DNA of 64,000 nt, taken from NCBI RefSeq assembly GCF_018596335.1, contig NZ_JAHEPS010000006.1, forward strand, positions 171,157-235,156. The letters run 5' to 3'. The position numbers were made by a program, and so were the translations under genes. Each line of letters starts with the position of its first letter. Position 1 is the first letter of the stretch. This DNA comes from Shewanella jiangmenensis (GTDB lineage: Bacteria; Pseudomonadota; Gammaproteobacteria; Enterobacterales; Shewanellaceae). Shown one piece after another: positions 46,301-58,679 of this stretch. The notes beneath the pieces were generated by a model that had not been told where the DNA came from, searched no databases, and saw nothing but the letters and a program-made list of their open reading frames with translations.

Positions 46301-47277
46301 TCATTATCGAAGATGATAACGGCAAGCCGGTCGCCCGTGGCCGCGACCTTGATGCACTCAAGGCGTCGCTTCAGGGGGTGGTTGCCAAGGCCATTCGTCA
46401 GGTGGCTAAGGCAGGCATAGAGCAAGCTGGGCTTACTGAGTGGACTATCGATGAATTGCCTTCACAGTACCAGCGCCGCAAGGGAAGCTACGAAGTGAAG
46501 GCATACCCAGCGTTGGTGGATGACAAATCCAGTGTTGCGGTGAAACTCTTTGATGATGAACATCAGGCAAAAATGGCCCACGCGAAGGGCGTTAGAAGGC
46601 TGCTGCTTATCAATATTCCGTCACCGGTGAAGCACCTGCAGCAGGCGCTGCCGAATAAAGCCAAGCTTGCCATGTACTTTAACCCCTTCGGGCAGGTGCA
46701 GCTGCTGATTGACGACATTATCGATGCCGCGGTGGCGCAGATAATGGATGCGAGCAAGCTGGATGTGCGCAGCAAAGCCGGGTTTGATGCCGCAAGGGAT
46801 GCGGTGCGCGCCGAGCTTAACGAAGTTGCCGAGGGCATAGCGCTTAAGGTCGAGCAAATTCTCACGCTGCACAACGGCATCAAAAAGCGCCTCAAGGGAA
46901 AAATCAGCCTCGATATTGCTTTTGCCATGAGCGATATTCAGGCGCAGCTCGACAAGCTGGTGTACAAGGGCTTTGTGGCCGATTGCGGCTATAGTCGTTT
47001 GGGCGATGTCATTCGCTATCTTAAAGCCATTGATTATCGGTTGGAAAAACTGCCGGTTGACCCAACGCGGGACAAGCTGCAGCTGCTGTCGGTGCAAAAG
47101 GTTGAGCAGGCGCTGGCGGCGCAGCTTGCCAAGGTGCCCAAAAGCTTGCCGGTACCGGCGCATTTGCTGGAGGCGCGCTGGCTGATTGAGGAGCTCAGGG
47201 TGTCACTCTTTGCCCAGGTGCTCGGCACGGCGGTGCCGATTTCTGAAAAGCGGGTACTGCTGCATATTCAGCAGTAA
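43390..47277 (+). CDS. hrpA: HrpA, DEAH-box ATP-dependent RNA helicase
   Basis: This protein of about 1295 residues is close to E. coli HrpA over its length; HrpA has been linked to mRNA processing and stalled-ribosome splitting. Helicase motifs are VIVAGETGSGKTTQLPK (Walker A), IIIDEAHERSLN (DEAH), ITSATID, NVAETSLTVPG and QRQGRCGRVG. A helicase-associated domain, an OB-like domain and a long C-terminal DUF3418 region follow. The start is not decided: a TTG lies directly before the ATG at 43390 and another TTG six codons later; no clear ribosome site is seen. It stands alone. Confidence 0.95.
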   Translation: MYWKSVLSASHHPLSRAYLQECFQSDAMRIRRELRDVERLKDEDARAEKLASLTERAKAAQAKVEARLANRPAIEYPDNLPVSQKRDEIAAAIAAHQVVIVAGETGSGKTTQLPKICLELGLGSRGIIGHTQPRRLAARSVANRVAEELKSPLGEAVGFKVRFADAINENSYIKLMTDGILLAELSSDKFLNQYDAIIIDEAHERSLNIDFILGYLKQLLPKRPDLKLIITSATIDVDRFSKHFGNAPVIEVSGRTYPVETRYRPLVKDDAPDLDQMDGIFEAVEELMAEGPGDILIFMTGEREIRDTAEQLSKRHYRDTEVLPLYARLSYGEQSKVFKPHSGRRIVLATNVAETSLTVPGIRYVIDPGTARISRYSYRTKVQRLPIEPISQASANQRQGRCGRVGPGICIRLYDEQDFLSRPEFTDPEILRTNLASVILQMLAIGLGDIKGFPFIQPPDERHIKDGFLLLEELEAIRLKKGEPQMTPLGRQLAHVPLDPRLARMVLEASKRGALHEALVVTSALSIQDPRERPAEKKQAADESHSRFADKDSDFVSLLNLWNYLKEQQKALSASQFRKLCQQEYLAYLRVREWQDLYTQVRQSVHELKLKLNTVPADYDSLHRAILSGLLSHIGFKDNNNEYLGARNRRFYVFPGSPLAKKGPKWIVAAELTETSRLFARGCAKIEPEWLEELAAHLIKKQHNEPHFEANQGAVVAFENQVLYGLTIVNRRKVQYGAINPEEAREIFIRCALAEGELKTKEAFFLHNQKLLEEVEELEHKSRRRDILVDEQVLFDFYDARLPEGIFNAPRLYSWWKEAKRKEPNLLNFTEEMLYARSTGHVSKLDFPDKWQQGNLSFAVSYQFEPGTDDDGVSIHIPVALLNQVEDSGFDFLVPGLLEEKCMALIKSLPKALRRNFVPAPDYARAAVESMDKSLPLLEALAKRLLRMTGTKVSGEDFAEAELPMHLKMNFIIEDDNGKPVARGRDLDALKASLQGVVAKAIRQVAKAGIEQAGLTEWTIDELPSQYQRRKGSYEVKAYPALVDDKSSVAVKLFDDEHQAKMAHAKGVRRLLLINIPSPVKHLQQALPNKAKLAMYFNPFGQVQLLIDDIIDAAVAQIMDASKLDVRSKAGFDAARDAVRAELNEVAEGIALKVEQILTLHNGIKKRLKGKISLDIAFAMSDIQAQLDKLVYKGFVADCGYSRLGDVIRYLKAIDYRLEKLPVDPTRDKLQLLSVQKVEQALAAQLAKVPKSLPVPAHLLEARWLIEELRVSLFAQVLGTAVPISEKRVLLHIQQ

Positions 47278-47318
47278 AGCCGCCCGCAGTCATGCCGGCT
47301 GAACGCCTGTCGTTTAGC

Positions 47319-47360
47319 CTAAGCCGCTTGGTCTAAGTCGCTTGGTCTAAGCCGCTTGGC
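47319..47360. repeat. 14-bp tandem repeat, three copies, after hrpA
   Basis: CTAAGCCGCTTGGT, CTAAGTCGCTTGGT and CTAAGCCGCTTGGC follow each other in register, 41 bp after the hrpA stop. Confidence 0.93.
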
Positions 47361-47425
47361 TTTGCATCGACAACGGCAAACGTAAAGGCGTAAGCCGGTA
47401 AAACGTAAGGCATGTTTCTCTTCCC

Positions 47426-47448
47426 AATGGCGCTTCGGCGCCATTTTT
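47426..47448 (+). terminator. terminator of hrpA
   Basis: The stem AATGGCGC/GCGCCATT has a stable TTCG loop and is followed by TTTTT (with a C). Confidence 0.75.
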
Positions 47449-47568
47449 CTTGGCTCTTCACTTCGGGCGAATACACGCGCGCTTTGGCAGCGCTGTTTTG
47501 AACTTTTACATCGCAGGCGCTTCAGCTGTGATGGCGCGTGCTTCGTGCGATGTAGCAATTTAACAAGC

Positions 47569-47584
47569 TGTGATCCTAATCACA
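47569..47584. promoter_or_regulatory. CRP binding site (perfect consensus core)
   Basis: TGTGATCCTAATCACA matches TGTGA-N6-TCACA exactly. It lies about 350 bp before napE. CRP is a known activator of anaerobic respiration genes in Shewanella, which supports a role here. Confidence 0.7.
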
Positions 47585-47772
47585 GCCGCAAATGGCTGCC
47601 GATCTACTCCTTTGTAAATATTTTTCAAAAATCCGTCATTCGACGGTAGTCAAAATCCCTGTAAAACGTCTAGCTTTAGAACATCCGCAATAGCTGATAT
47701 GTGCTTATTACGACTGAATAATCGAAAAATGCGCTTGCAAATCATGATCTATATAAAAATTGCGGAAAATAG

Positions 47773-47786
47773 ATGATCTGGATCAA
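47773..47786. promoter_or_regulatory. FNR/EtrA-like site upstream of nap
   Basis: ATGATCTGGATCAA matches TTGAT-N4-ATCAA at nine of ten defined positions. It lies about 150 bp before napE, a plausible distance for an activator site with a leader of about 100 bases. Confidence 0.5.
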
Positions 47787-47934
47787 GCTGCATTCTGTTT
47801 ACCGATTTCGGGGTATACAGTTTGTTAACAGTGAGCGCGTATGATCAATTCAGAAAGCAATGCTGCCGTAACTGACTGAACCCAAAGTGATGATGCAGCC
47901 CAATCGGGCATGACCCGATGCCATCGGAGGACAC

Positions 47935-48096
47935 ATGAGTGCTGATCCCAACAACACCCAAAAGAGCCTGGAACTGAAGATTTTTATCTTTCTGACCGTG
48001 TTTCTTGCGCCGCTGCTGGCCGTAGGCCTGGTGTCGGCCTATGGCTTTGCCATCTGGCTTGGCCAAATCTTTACCGGCCCACCGGGCGCCGGTTAA
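47935..48096 (+). CDS. napE: NapE, small membrane protein of the nitrate reductase operon
   Basis: This 53-residue protein has one membrane helix and reads MSADPNNTQKSLELKIFIFL, then TVFLAPLLAVGLVSAYGFAI and a WLGQIF-GPPGAG ending. The ELK-F-FL...GYGF-W-pattern before a short tail matches NapE from other nap operons. CGGAGG lies 5 bases before the ATG. It opens the napEDABC operon, with 46 bp to napD. Its role in nitrate reduction is not established; it may contact NapC in the membrane. Confidence 0.88.
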   Translation: MSADPNNTQKSLELKIFIFLTVFLAPLLAVGLVSAYGFAIWLGQIFTGPPGAG

Positions 48097-48142
48097 CTCA
48101 AAAAACCTATAAAGAATCAATAACCTTACTTGGAAATATCCA

Positions 48143-48400
48143 ATGAGCAATGAGCTTCATGTTACCAGCCTGATAGTGCAGGTGTTACCGGAGAAAATGG
48201 CCGAGGTGAGGGGGCAGATTTTGCAAATGCCCAACGCCGAGCTGTCCGTTAACAATGACGTCAAGTTGGTCGTGGTGCTGGAAGGAAGCTCCCAAAAGCA
48301 GTTGTTGGCCGGTATCGAAGCCATCAACGCCTTGCCGGGAGTCATGTCGGCAACCATGGTCTATCACCAGAGCGAAGTGCTGGAAGAGGATGAGCAATGA
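48143..48400 (+). CDS. napD: NapD chaperone
   Basis: This 85-residue cytoplasmic chaperone binds the twin-arginine signal of NapA until its cofactors are loaded. It begins [19 protein letters not shown] and contains [15 protein letters not shown]; the ferredoxin-like fold and size are those of NapD. Its stop overlaps the napA start (ATGA), so both are translated together. Confidence 0.94.
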   Translation: MSNELHVTSLIVQVLPEKMAEVRGQILQMPNAELSVNNDVKLVVVLEGSSQKQLLAGIEAINALPGVMSATMVYHQSEVLEEDEQ

Positions 48401-50892
48401 AAATGAACAGACGTGAATTTATGAAGGCCAACGCCGCACTGGCCGCCGCCAGTGTCGCCGGATTGGCATTGCCGACTTCGGCAAGCAATCTCATCACCAG
48501 CTCAGAGCAGACCAAGCTCGACTGGAACAAGGCACCTTGCCGATTTTGTGGTACCGGCTGCTCGGTGATGGTCGCCACCCGCGACGGCCGTGTGGTTGCC
48601 ACCCACGGCGATGCCAACAGCGAAGTAAACCGTGGCCTTAACTGCATCAAGGGATACTTCCTCTCCAAAATCATGTACGCCAAAGACCGTCTGCAAACGC
48701 CCATGCTGCGTATGACCAATGGCCAGTACGACAAAAACGGCGAATTTACCCCGATCAGCTGGGACAAAGCCTTCGATGTGATGGCCGAAAAATGGAAAGC
48801 CACCATCAAGGAAAAAGGCCCAACCGCCGTGGGTATGTTTGGCTCAGGCCAGTGGACCGTGTGGGAAGGTTATGCCGCGTCCAAGCTGATGAAGGCCGGT
48901 TTTGGCTCCAACAACATCGACCCCAACGCCCGTCACTGTATGGCTTCAGCCGTAGTGGGCTTTATGCGCACCTTCGGTATGGATGAGCCCATGGGCTGTT
49001 ACGATGACATGGAAGCCGCCGACGCTTTTGTGCTGTGGGGTTCAAACATGGCCGAAATGCACCCCATTCTGTGGAGCCGTGTGACCGACCGTCGCTTGAG
49101 CGCGCCCCACGTTAAAGTTGCCGTGCTGTCTACCTTCGAGCACCGCTCCTTTGAACTTGCCGACTTGCCTGTGGTGTTCACGCCACAAACCGACCTGGCC
49201 ATCCTTAACTTTATCGCCAACTACATCATCCAGAACAACATGGTTAACCAGGACTTTGTGTCCAAGCACGTTAACTTCCGTCAGGGTGTGACTGACATTG
49301 GATACGGTCTGCGTCCGACCCATCCATTACAGCAGAAGGCGAAAAACGTTAAGACTGCCGACGAGTCAAGCCCCATTGACTTTGATGCCTTCAAGGCCTT
49401 TGTGTCTGAGTACACAGCCGAGAAAGTGGCCAAGATGTCCGGTGTGTCTGAAGACAAACTGGTGGAACTTGCCAAACTGTATGCCGATCCCAATACCAAG
49501 GTCACCTCGTTCTGGACCATGGGCTTTAACCAGCATACCCGCGGCGTATGGTGTAACAACCTGATTTACAACATCCACCTGCTGACAGGCAAGATCTCTA
49601 CCCCAGGTAACAGCCCATTCTCGCTGACCGGTCAGCCATCGGCCTGCGGTACTGCGCGCGAAGTGGGTACCTTCTCCCACCGTCTGCCTGCCGACATGGT
49701 GGTGACCAATCCCAAGCACCGCGCTGTGGCGGAAGGTATCTGGAAAATCCCGGCCGGCATTATTCCGCCCAAGCCCGGTTACCACGCGGTTGAGCAAAAC
49801 CGCCGCCTGAAAGATGGCGATCTGAACTGCTACTGGGTTCAGGTGAACAACAACATGCAGGCCGCGCCCAACATGATGGAAGAAACGCTGCCAGGTTACC
49901 GTAACCCAGCCAACTTCATTGTGGTGTCGGATGCCTACCCAACCGTGACCACCCAGGCTGCCGACCTTATCCTGCCTGCTGCCATGTGGGTTGAGAAAGA
50001 GGGCGCCTATGGTAACGCCGAGCGCCGTACCCAGTTCTGGCACCAGCTGGTGAAAGCACCGGGCGAGTCGCGCTCTGACTTGTGGCAGCTGATGGAGTTC
50101 TCCAAGCGCTTTACCACCGACGAAGTGTGGCCAAAAGACGTGCTCGAGGCCAACCCGTCTTACAAGGGCAAGACCCTGTTTGAGGTGCTGTTTAAAAACG
50201 GCAACGTGGACAAGTTCCCGCTGTCAGACCGCGATGCCAAGTATGCCAACGACGAAGCCGAGCACTTTGGTTTCTACGTGCAAAAAGGGCTTTTCGAAGA
50301 GTACGCCACCTTCGGCCGCGGCCATGCCCACGATTTGGCACCCTTTGACATGTACCACGAAGCCCACGGCCTGCGCTGGCCTGTGGTCGATGGCAAAGAA
50401 ACCCTGTGGCGCTACCGTGAGGGCAGCGATCCGTACGTCAAGCCCGGCAAAGGCTTTGAGTTCTACGGCAAGCCCGATGGCAAGGCCGTGATTTTCGCGC
50501 TGCCCTATGAGCCCGCTGCCGAGTCACCGGATGAAGAGTTTGATATGTGGCTCTCTACCGGCCGCGTGCTCGAGCATTGGCACTCAGGCTCTATGACACA
50601 GCGTGTGCCTGAGCTGTACAAGGCGTTTCCGGATGCGGTGTGCTTTATGCACCCGGACGATGCCAAGGCCCGTGGTCTGCGCCGTGGCGATGAGGTCAAA
50701 GTGGTGTCACGCCGTGGCGAAATCCGCACCCGCGTTGAAACCCGTGGCCGTAACAAGCCGCCTCAAGGCCTGGTGTTTGTGCCCTGGTTTGATGCCAGCC
50801 AGCTCATTAACAAGGTTACGCTGGATGCGACAGATCCTTTGTCCAAACAGACCGACTTCAAGAAATGTGCGGTGAAAGTGCTGAAGGCCTGA
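48397..50892 (+). CDS. napA: NapA, periplasmic nitrate reductase catalytic subunit
   Basis: This 831-residue Mo-bis-MGD enzyme reduces nitrate to nitrite in the periplasm. The twin-arginine signal is [19 protein letters not shown]. The [4Fe-4S] site is [12 protein letters not shown] with the fourth cysteine in GLNCIKGYF. The molybdenum-ligand cysteine is in [12 protein letters not shown]. The length is normal for the family. An in-frame ATG two codons on is an alternative start. It gets electrons from NapB and NapC, encoded just downstream. Confidence 0.97.
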   Translation: MKMNRREFMKANAALAAASVAGLALPTSASNLITSSEQTKLDWNKAPCRFCGTGCSVMVATRDGRVVATHGDANSEVNRGLNCIKGYFLSKIMYAKDRLQTPMLRMTNGQYDKNGEFTPISWDKAFDVMAEKWKATIKEKGPTAVGMFGSGQWTVWEGYAASKLMKAGFGSNNIDPNARHCMASAVVGFMRTFGMDEPMGCYDDMEAADAFVLWGSNMAEMHPILWSRVTDRRLSAPHVKVAVLSTFEHRSFELADLPVVFTPQTDLAILNFIANYIIQNNMVNQDFVSKHVNFRQGVTDIGYGLRPTHPLQQKAKNVKTADESSPIDFDAFKAFVSEYTAEKVAKMSGVSEDKLVELAKLYADPNTKVTSFWTMGFNQHTRGVWCNNLIYNIHLLTGKISTPGNSPFSLTGQPSACGTAREVGTFSHRLPADMVVTNPKHRAVAEGIWKIPAGIIPPKPGYHAVEQNRRLKDGDLNCYWVQVNNNMQAAPNMMEETLPGYRNPANFIVVSDAYPTVTTQAADLILPAAMWVEKEGAYGNAERRTQFWHQLVKAPGESRSDLWQLMEFSKRFTTDEVWPKDVLEANPSYKGKTLFEVLFKNGNVDKFPLSDRDAKYANDEAEHFGFYVQKGLFEEYATFGRGHAHDLAPFDMYHEAHGLRWPVVDGKETLWRYREGSDPYVKPGKGFEFYGKPDGKAVIFALPYEPAAESPDEEFDMWLSTGRVLEHWHSGSMTQRVPELYKAFPDAVCFMHPDDAKARGLRRGDEVKVVSRRGEIRTRVETRGRNKPPQGLVFVPWFDASQLINKVTLDATDPLSKQTDFKKCAVKVLKA

Positions 50893-50903
50893 GGAGACGA
50901 ACC

Positions 50904-51377
50904 ATGAAAACCATTAAAACCCTGTCTGCGCTGGCGCTGATGTCCTTTGCTCTGCTTGGCAATGCCGCCTCCGTACCGGAAGACAAGATTGACACCCTGC
51001 GTCTGGCGCCACTTGACAGCGAGCCAACGCCACCGGCGATGCAGCAGGTGCTCAACAAAGACATCAAGCAGGCGCGCAGCTACCCGATGCAGCCGCCCAT
51101 CATTCCGCACAAGATTGATGGTTATCAGCTGGATTTGAAGGTGAACAAGTGTATGTCCTGCCACGCCCGTACCCGTACCGGCGAGTCGCAGGCGCCGATG
51201 GTGAGCGTGACCCACTACATGGACAGGGAAAACAACTTCCTGGCCGAACTGTCGCCACGCCGCTACTTCTGCGTCCAGTGCCACGTGCCGCAGCTTGATG
51301 CCAAGATCTTGGTTGAAAACGATTTTATCGATCTTGATCACCTGCTCAAAGCGGAACAAACCCAGGCCAAACACTAG
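50904..51377 (+). CDS. napB: NapB, diheme cytochrome c subunit
   Basis: This 157-residue periplasmic electron carrier passes electrons from NapC to NapA. A signal peptide ([18 protein letters not shown]) is followed by two heme sites, CMSCH and CVQCH, and by His residues that act as sixth ligands (HKIDG, HYMD). I start at the ATG of MKTIKTL, with GAGGAGA upstream, 12 bp after the napA stop; 13 more codons are open. The next gene, napC, starts 8 bp later. Confidence 0.95.
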   Translation: MKTIKTLSALALMSFALLGNAASVPEDKIDTLRLAPLDSEPTPPAMQQVLNKDIKQARSYPMQPPIIPHKIDGYQLDLKVNKCMSCHARTRTGESQAPMVSVTHYMDRENNFLAELSPRRYFCVQCHVPQLDAKILVENDFIDLDHLLKAEQTQAKH

Positions 51378-51385
51378 GAGTCATT

Positions 51386-51973
51386 ATGCGGGAAAAGCTT
51401 GCAAGAATTTGGCAAACCCTCAGAAAGCCCAGTGTGCATTACAGCCTGGGGTTCCTGACCCTCGGTGGCTTTGTGGCCGGGGTGATCTTCTGGGGTGGTT
51501 TCAACACCGCCCTCGAAGCCACCAACCAGGAAGCCTTCTGTATCGGTTGCCACGAGATGGAAAACAACGTCTATGAAGAACTCAAGACGACCATCCACTT
51601 CACCAACCGAAGCGGCGTGCGTGCTACCTGTCCTGACTGTCACGTGCCGCACAACTGGACTGACAAAATCGCCCGCAAGATGCAGGCATCCAAGGAAGTG
51701 TGGGGTAAGGTGTTTGGCACCATCAACACCCGCGAGAAGTTTGAGGAAAAACGCCGTGAGCTGGCCGAGCACGAATGGGCCCGCTTAAAGGCCAACGACT
51801 CGCTTGAGTGCCGTAACTGCCACAACTTCGATTACATGGACTTTACCCGTCAGTCCAAGCGCGCCGCCGAGATGCACTCCACCTCGCTGGCGAGCGGTGA
51901 AAAGACCTGTATCGATTGCCACAAGGGCATCGCGCACCATCTGCCTGATATGTCTGGTGTCAAAGGCTGGTAA
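51386..51973 (+). CDS. napC: NapC, tetraheme quinol dehydrogenase
   Basis: This 195-residue NapC/NirT cytochrome is anchored by one N-terminal helix ([18 protein letters not shown]). It has four heme sites: CIGCH, CPDCH, CRNCH and CIDCH. It oxidises menaquinol and passes electrons to NapB. The operon has no napG or napH, so this protein is the membrane electron entry here; CymA encoded elsewhere may also serve. It closes the operon, followed by a strong terminator. Confidence 0.96.
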   Translation: MREKLARIWQTLRKPSVHYSLGFLTLGGFVAGVIFWGGFNTALEATNQEAFCIGCHEMENNVYEELKTTIHFTNRSGVRATCPDCHVPHNWTDKIARKMQASKEVWGKVFGTINTREKFEEKRRELAEHEWARLKANDSLECRNCHNFDYMDFTRQSKRAAEMHSTSLASGEKTCIDCHKGIAHHLPDMSGVKGW

Positions 51974-51992
51974 GAAACCATCTCTCCAAAGC

Positions 51993-52021
51993 AAAAAACC
52001 GTGGCTCGCCACGGTTTTTTT
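51993..52021 (+). terminator. terminator of the nap operon
   Basis: The perfect stem AAAAAACCGTGG/CCACGGTTTTTT ends in a T tract, 20 bp after the napC stop. Confidence 0.93.
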
Positions 52022-52085
52022 ATGTATTCCTGACGCGTTACCGTCTGTAGCGTTCGCAGCCAAGAGGCCAGCGTATAAACAACAA

Positions 52086-52111
52086 AAAGCCCGGCCATTT
52101 GGCCGGGCTTT
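52086..52111 (-). terminator. terminator of the ast/DUF1338 operon
   Basis: The perfect stem AAAGCCCGGCCA/TGGCCGGGCTTT with a 2-base centre, 18 bp past the DUF1338 stop. Confidence 0.88.
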
Positions 52112-52128
52112 CTTATCCAACCCCAAGG

Positions 52129-52932
52129 TTAGCGGGCGTTGGTGCTCTCAAAAATCTTGTCGGCAGACGCTGCCACAAAGCCTGGGTACAGGCGGCCATC
52201 GTCCATTGGGAAGCGGCGGGCAAACTCGTAGAAACAGCTTGGGATCATACGCTTGCCGTCAATGAACTCGACCATGGCTTCATCGGCCAGGGTAGATGAC
52301 TGCTTGAGCTTCACCTCTTCGCTGCCCTTAATTTCACCGCCTGAGGTGTTGAGGGCAAAGCCTGCGGCCTTGAGCGCATCGTTCACCGAACCGAGGGTCT
52401 CGAAGTTTTTCAGAGCGTTAACTGACACAGTGAAGTGGTTGGCACGGAATCCCCACACAGAAACCCAGGCGGCGTATTCACTTTCTTCGAGCAGGGTTTC
52501 GTAGGTCGCCTGGTCTATGTCCCAGTGACGGCCTGAATAGAGGAAGTTATCGGCGGTTACGGCCGCAGCATCAATCTGGTCAACCAGCTTGTGCACTATG
52601 GTCTGCAGTTCGGCAGAGCATTTTTCCAAAAGCAGCTCGGAGATAAACACTTTGGGCTGGGTCGCATCGGGATGCTCAAAATGCTTGGCATACAGCTTTT
52701 TGGTTTCGAAGTGGTATTCGCCACATTCCACATAGCCAAGGACGCGGAAGTGGGCGGCGAGTTTTTCCAGGTTAATCTTCTCGATGTTGAACGTGCGCAG
52801 CGCGATGTGGTCATTCTGCACGTCATCCTGCTGGGAAGAGCCGAGCAGGGCGTGGATCTTCTTCGCTGACGGGGTTACCGCCACATAGTCCTGCCACAGG
52901 TTGGAGAAGAGGTCATTAATCTGGTTGTGCAT
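52129..52932 (-). CDS. DUF1338-family protein (2-oxoadipate dioxygenase-like)
   Basis: This 267-residue cytoplasmic protein belongs to DUF1338. Its characterised members (HglS/YdcJ type) are iron enzymes that convert 2-oxoadipate to 2-hydroxyglutarate in lysine breakdown. Candidate metal ligands are His in QNDHIALRTF and RANHFTVSVNA, and Glu in MVEFIDGKRM. It is shorter than HglS and belongs to the small subgroup. GGATAAATAACC precedes the ATG. It follows astD by 39 bp on the same strand, so it is probably transcribed with the arginine genes. Its substrate there is unknown; the link to arginine or lysine catabolism is inferred. Confidence 0.8.
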   Translation of the reverse strand: MHNQINDLFSNLWQDYVAVTPSAKKIHALLGSSQQDDVQNDHIALRTFNIEKINLEKLAAHFRVLGYVECGEYHFETKKLYAKHFEHPDATQPKVFISELLLEKCSAELQTIVHKLVDQIDAAAVTADNFLYSGRHWDIDQATYETLLEESEYAAWVSVWGFRANHFTVSVNALKNFETLGSVNDALKAAGFALNTSGGEIKGSEEVKLKQSSTLADEAMVEFIDGKRMIPSCFYEFARRFPMDDGRLYPGFVAASADKIFESTNAR

Positions 52933-52971
52933 GGTTATTTATCCTGGTGGTACATAGTTAAGTGTTGTAAA

Positions 52972-55529
<2,558 letters not shown>

Positions 55530-55605
55530 AATTCGGTTCTCTTGGTATGTGTGGAGGGCGACAGGGTAGTTCCCCATCGCCTGCTGCACAGATGCCTAAG
55601 GCGGC

Positions 55606-57133
<1,528 letters not shown>

Positions 57134-57562
57134 ATGATAAGCAAAGAAGACGAGCGTCTGCTGGCGCTACTGAAAAATAACGCCCGCATCAGCGTGTCGG
57201 ATATTGCCCGCTCACTGGATCTGTCACGCTCCACGGTGCAGACCCGTATCGCCAGGCTCGAGCAAACCGGCGTTATCAAAGGCTATGGGGTAGAGCTTGG
57301 CGAGGCCTATACCAGTAATCTGGTGTCGGCCCATGTGGCCATTAAGGTCAAGCAAAAGTTCACCACCAAAACCAACGTTGAGCTTAAAAAGATGCACATG
57401 ATAAGCGAGCTTTACGCCATCAGCGGTGAGTACGATCTGATTGCCGTGGTGCAGGCGCAAACCACAGAGCAGCTAAGCCATTTGCTGGATGATATTGGTA
57501 ACCTCGATGGGGTAGAGCGCACCACCTCATCGGTTATTCTCGAAACCAAATTTCGCCGCTGA
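57134..57562 (+). CDS. Lrp/AsnC-family regulator
   Basis: This 142-residue regulator has an N-terminal helix-turn-helix (ISVSDIARSLDLSRSTVQTRIARLEQTGVIKGYG) and a C-terminal RAM effector domain (AISGEYDLIAVVQAQTTEQLSHLLDDI). Such proteins sense amino acids. It is divergent from the astC operon, so control of arginine use is a fair guess but not shown. AGGAAAAAAACC precedes the ATG. The stop codon lies in the first unit of a tandem repeat. Confidence 0.9.
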   Translation: MISKEDERLLALLKNNARISVSDIARSLDLSRSTVQTRIARLEQTGVIKGYGVELGEAYTSNLVSAHVAIKVKQKFTTKTNVELKKMHMISELYAISGEYDLIAVVQAQTTEQLSHLLDDIGNLDGVERTTSSVILETKFRR

Positions 57563-57589
57563 GTCGCTGAGTTGCTGAGTCGCTGAGTT
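57558..57589. repeat. perfect 16-bp tandem repeat over the stop codon of the Lrp-type gene
   Basis: GCTGAGTCGCTGAGTT occurs twice without a mismatch (57558-57573, 57574-57589), itself made of an 8-bp near repeat, followed by a partial ACTGA unit. Confidence 0.95.
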
Positions 57590-57611
57590 ACTGAAAGTGA
57601 CCAAACGCCGC

Positions 57612-58511
57612 TCAATCCCCTTGATGCCAGCGCTTGATTTCGTCAATCAGGGCCTCAGCCAGGGGCGTGGCAGTATTGTGTTTGGACGTGATCAGCATCA
57701 GCGGGATTTGGTAGGAATATTTTTGCGGCAAAATAGCGCGAAACAGCCCCTTGTCGACCCAGTGGCTGGCATAGTGCTCCGGCAGATACCCAATAAATTT
57801 GCCCGATAAAATCAGGTGCGCAATGCCTTCGTCATGATAGGCGCTGGCGGTATTTTGATAGTTGAGGTCATCGTTGCGGCTTTCTTTGTCGCGCATATAG
57901 TTGCTGGTCACTATCTCGGCCTGGGGCAGCAGCGACTGTATCTTCCCTGCCGGCGCATCAAACAGCGGATGGGTGGCGGCGCAATATAAATAGTTGGTTT
58001 CGCTGTGAAGCGGATGGTAATCAAGCCCCCGCAGCTGATGACGACTCACCCCAATGCCAACCAGAGAGCGGCCGTTGACCACCGAAGTTTCCACTTCCCG
58101 TGCCTCACACACGTTGATATCAAACTGAATGTGGCGGCTTCGTGACTTAAGACTGGCGATAACCTGGCCAACCCGGCAGCGCGGATCGCTCACCATGGTA
58201 TCGATAATGGCGATGGTGGCCCGTCCGGCCAGTTCCTGTTTGGCACTGGCGATGGTGGCAGCAAAGGCTTCGCACTGCGAAAGCAGCTCAAGCGATGCCT
58301 GATACGTAGTGCGGCCGGATTCGGTCAGCTCAAAGCCGCTGCGCCCGCGCTTACACAGGGTTACCCCAAGGCGCACTTCCAGATCCGAAAGGTGGCTGCT
58401 GATGGTGGAGCGGCCAATATTCAAACGGGATTCGGCCGCCGACAGACCACCGCACTTAACGATGGCAACAAAAATTCGCAGCAGTTTTAAATCGACATCA
58501 TGGATTTGCAC
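57612..58511 (-). CDS. LysR-family regulator divergent from hutH
   Basis: This 299-residue LysR regulator has the helix-turn-helix VDLKLLRIFVAIVKCGGLSAAESRLNIGRSTISSHLSDLEVRLG and a substrate-binding domain. It is divergent from hutHU with about 170 bp between starts, so it probably controls histidine use; no hutC (GntR-type) gene is seen in the window. It converges with the Lrp-type gene, 49 bp apart. Confidence 0.88.
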   Translation of the reverse strand: MQIHDVDLKLLRIFVAIVKCGGLSAAESRLNIGRSTISSHLSDLEVRLGVTLCKRGRSGFELTESGRTTYQASLELLSQCEAFAATIASAKQELAGRATIAIIDTMVSDPRCRVGQVIASLKSRSRHIQFDINVCEAREVETSVVNGRSLVGIGVSRHQLRGLDYHPLHSETNYLYCAATHPLFDAPAGKIQSLLPQAEIVTSNYMRDKESRNDDLNYQNTASAYHDEGIAHLILSGKFIGYLPEHYASHWVDKGLFRAILPQKYSYQIPLMLITSKHNTATPLAEALIDEIKRWHQGD

Positions 58512-58679
58512 TGGGTACTCACTGTGTTTAGCAAAGTATTGGTTCGATAAAATCGGAATAAGCTACGATTATTGTGCATTTATAAAACTTGGGCGGCAAG
58601 CTAGCATTGAGGTTATAGAATGCAGTGGCCTGGGCTGCTGCAACATAACAACGACAAAACAAATTGTTAGGAGCCAAAG

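Larger units (their letters stand above)
47278..47934. other. long intergenic region between hrpA and the nap operon
   Basis: No gene is recognised. It contains three 14-bp tandem repeats just after the hrpA stop, a terminator at 47426-47448, a perfect CRP-type palindrome at 47569-47584, an FNR-like palindrome at 47773-47786, and an AT-rich stretch (about 47610-47830) that fits a regulated promoter region for nap. The DUF-like 79-codon frame at 47319-47558 (minus) is repeat-derived. Confidence 0.75.
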
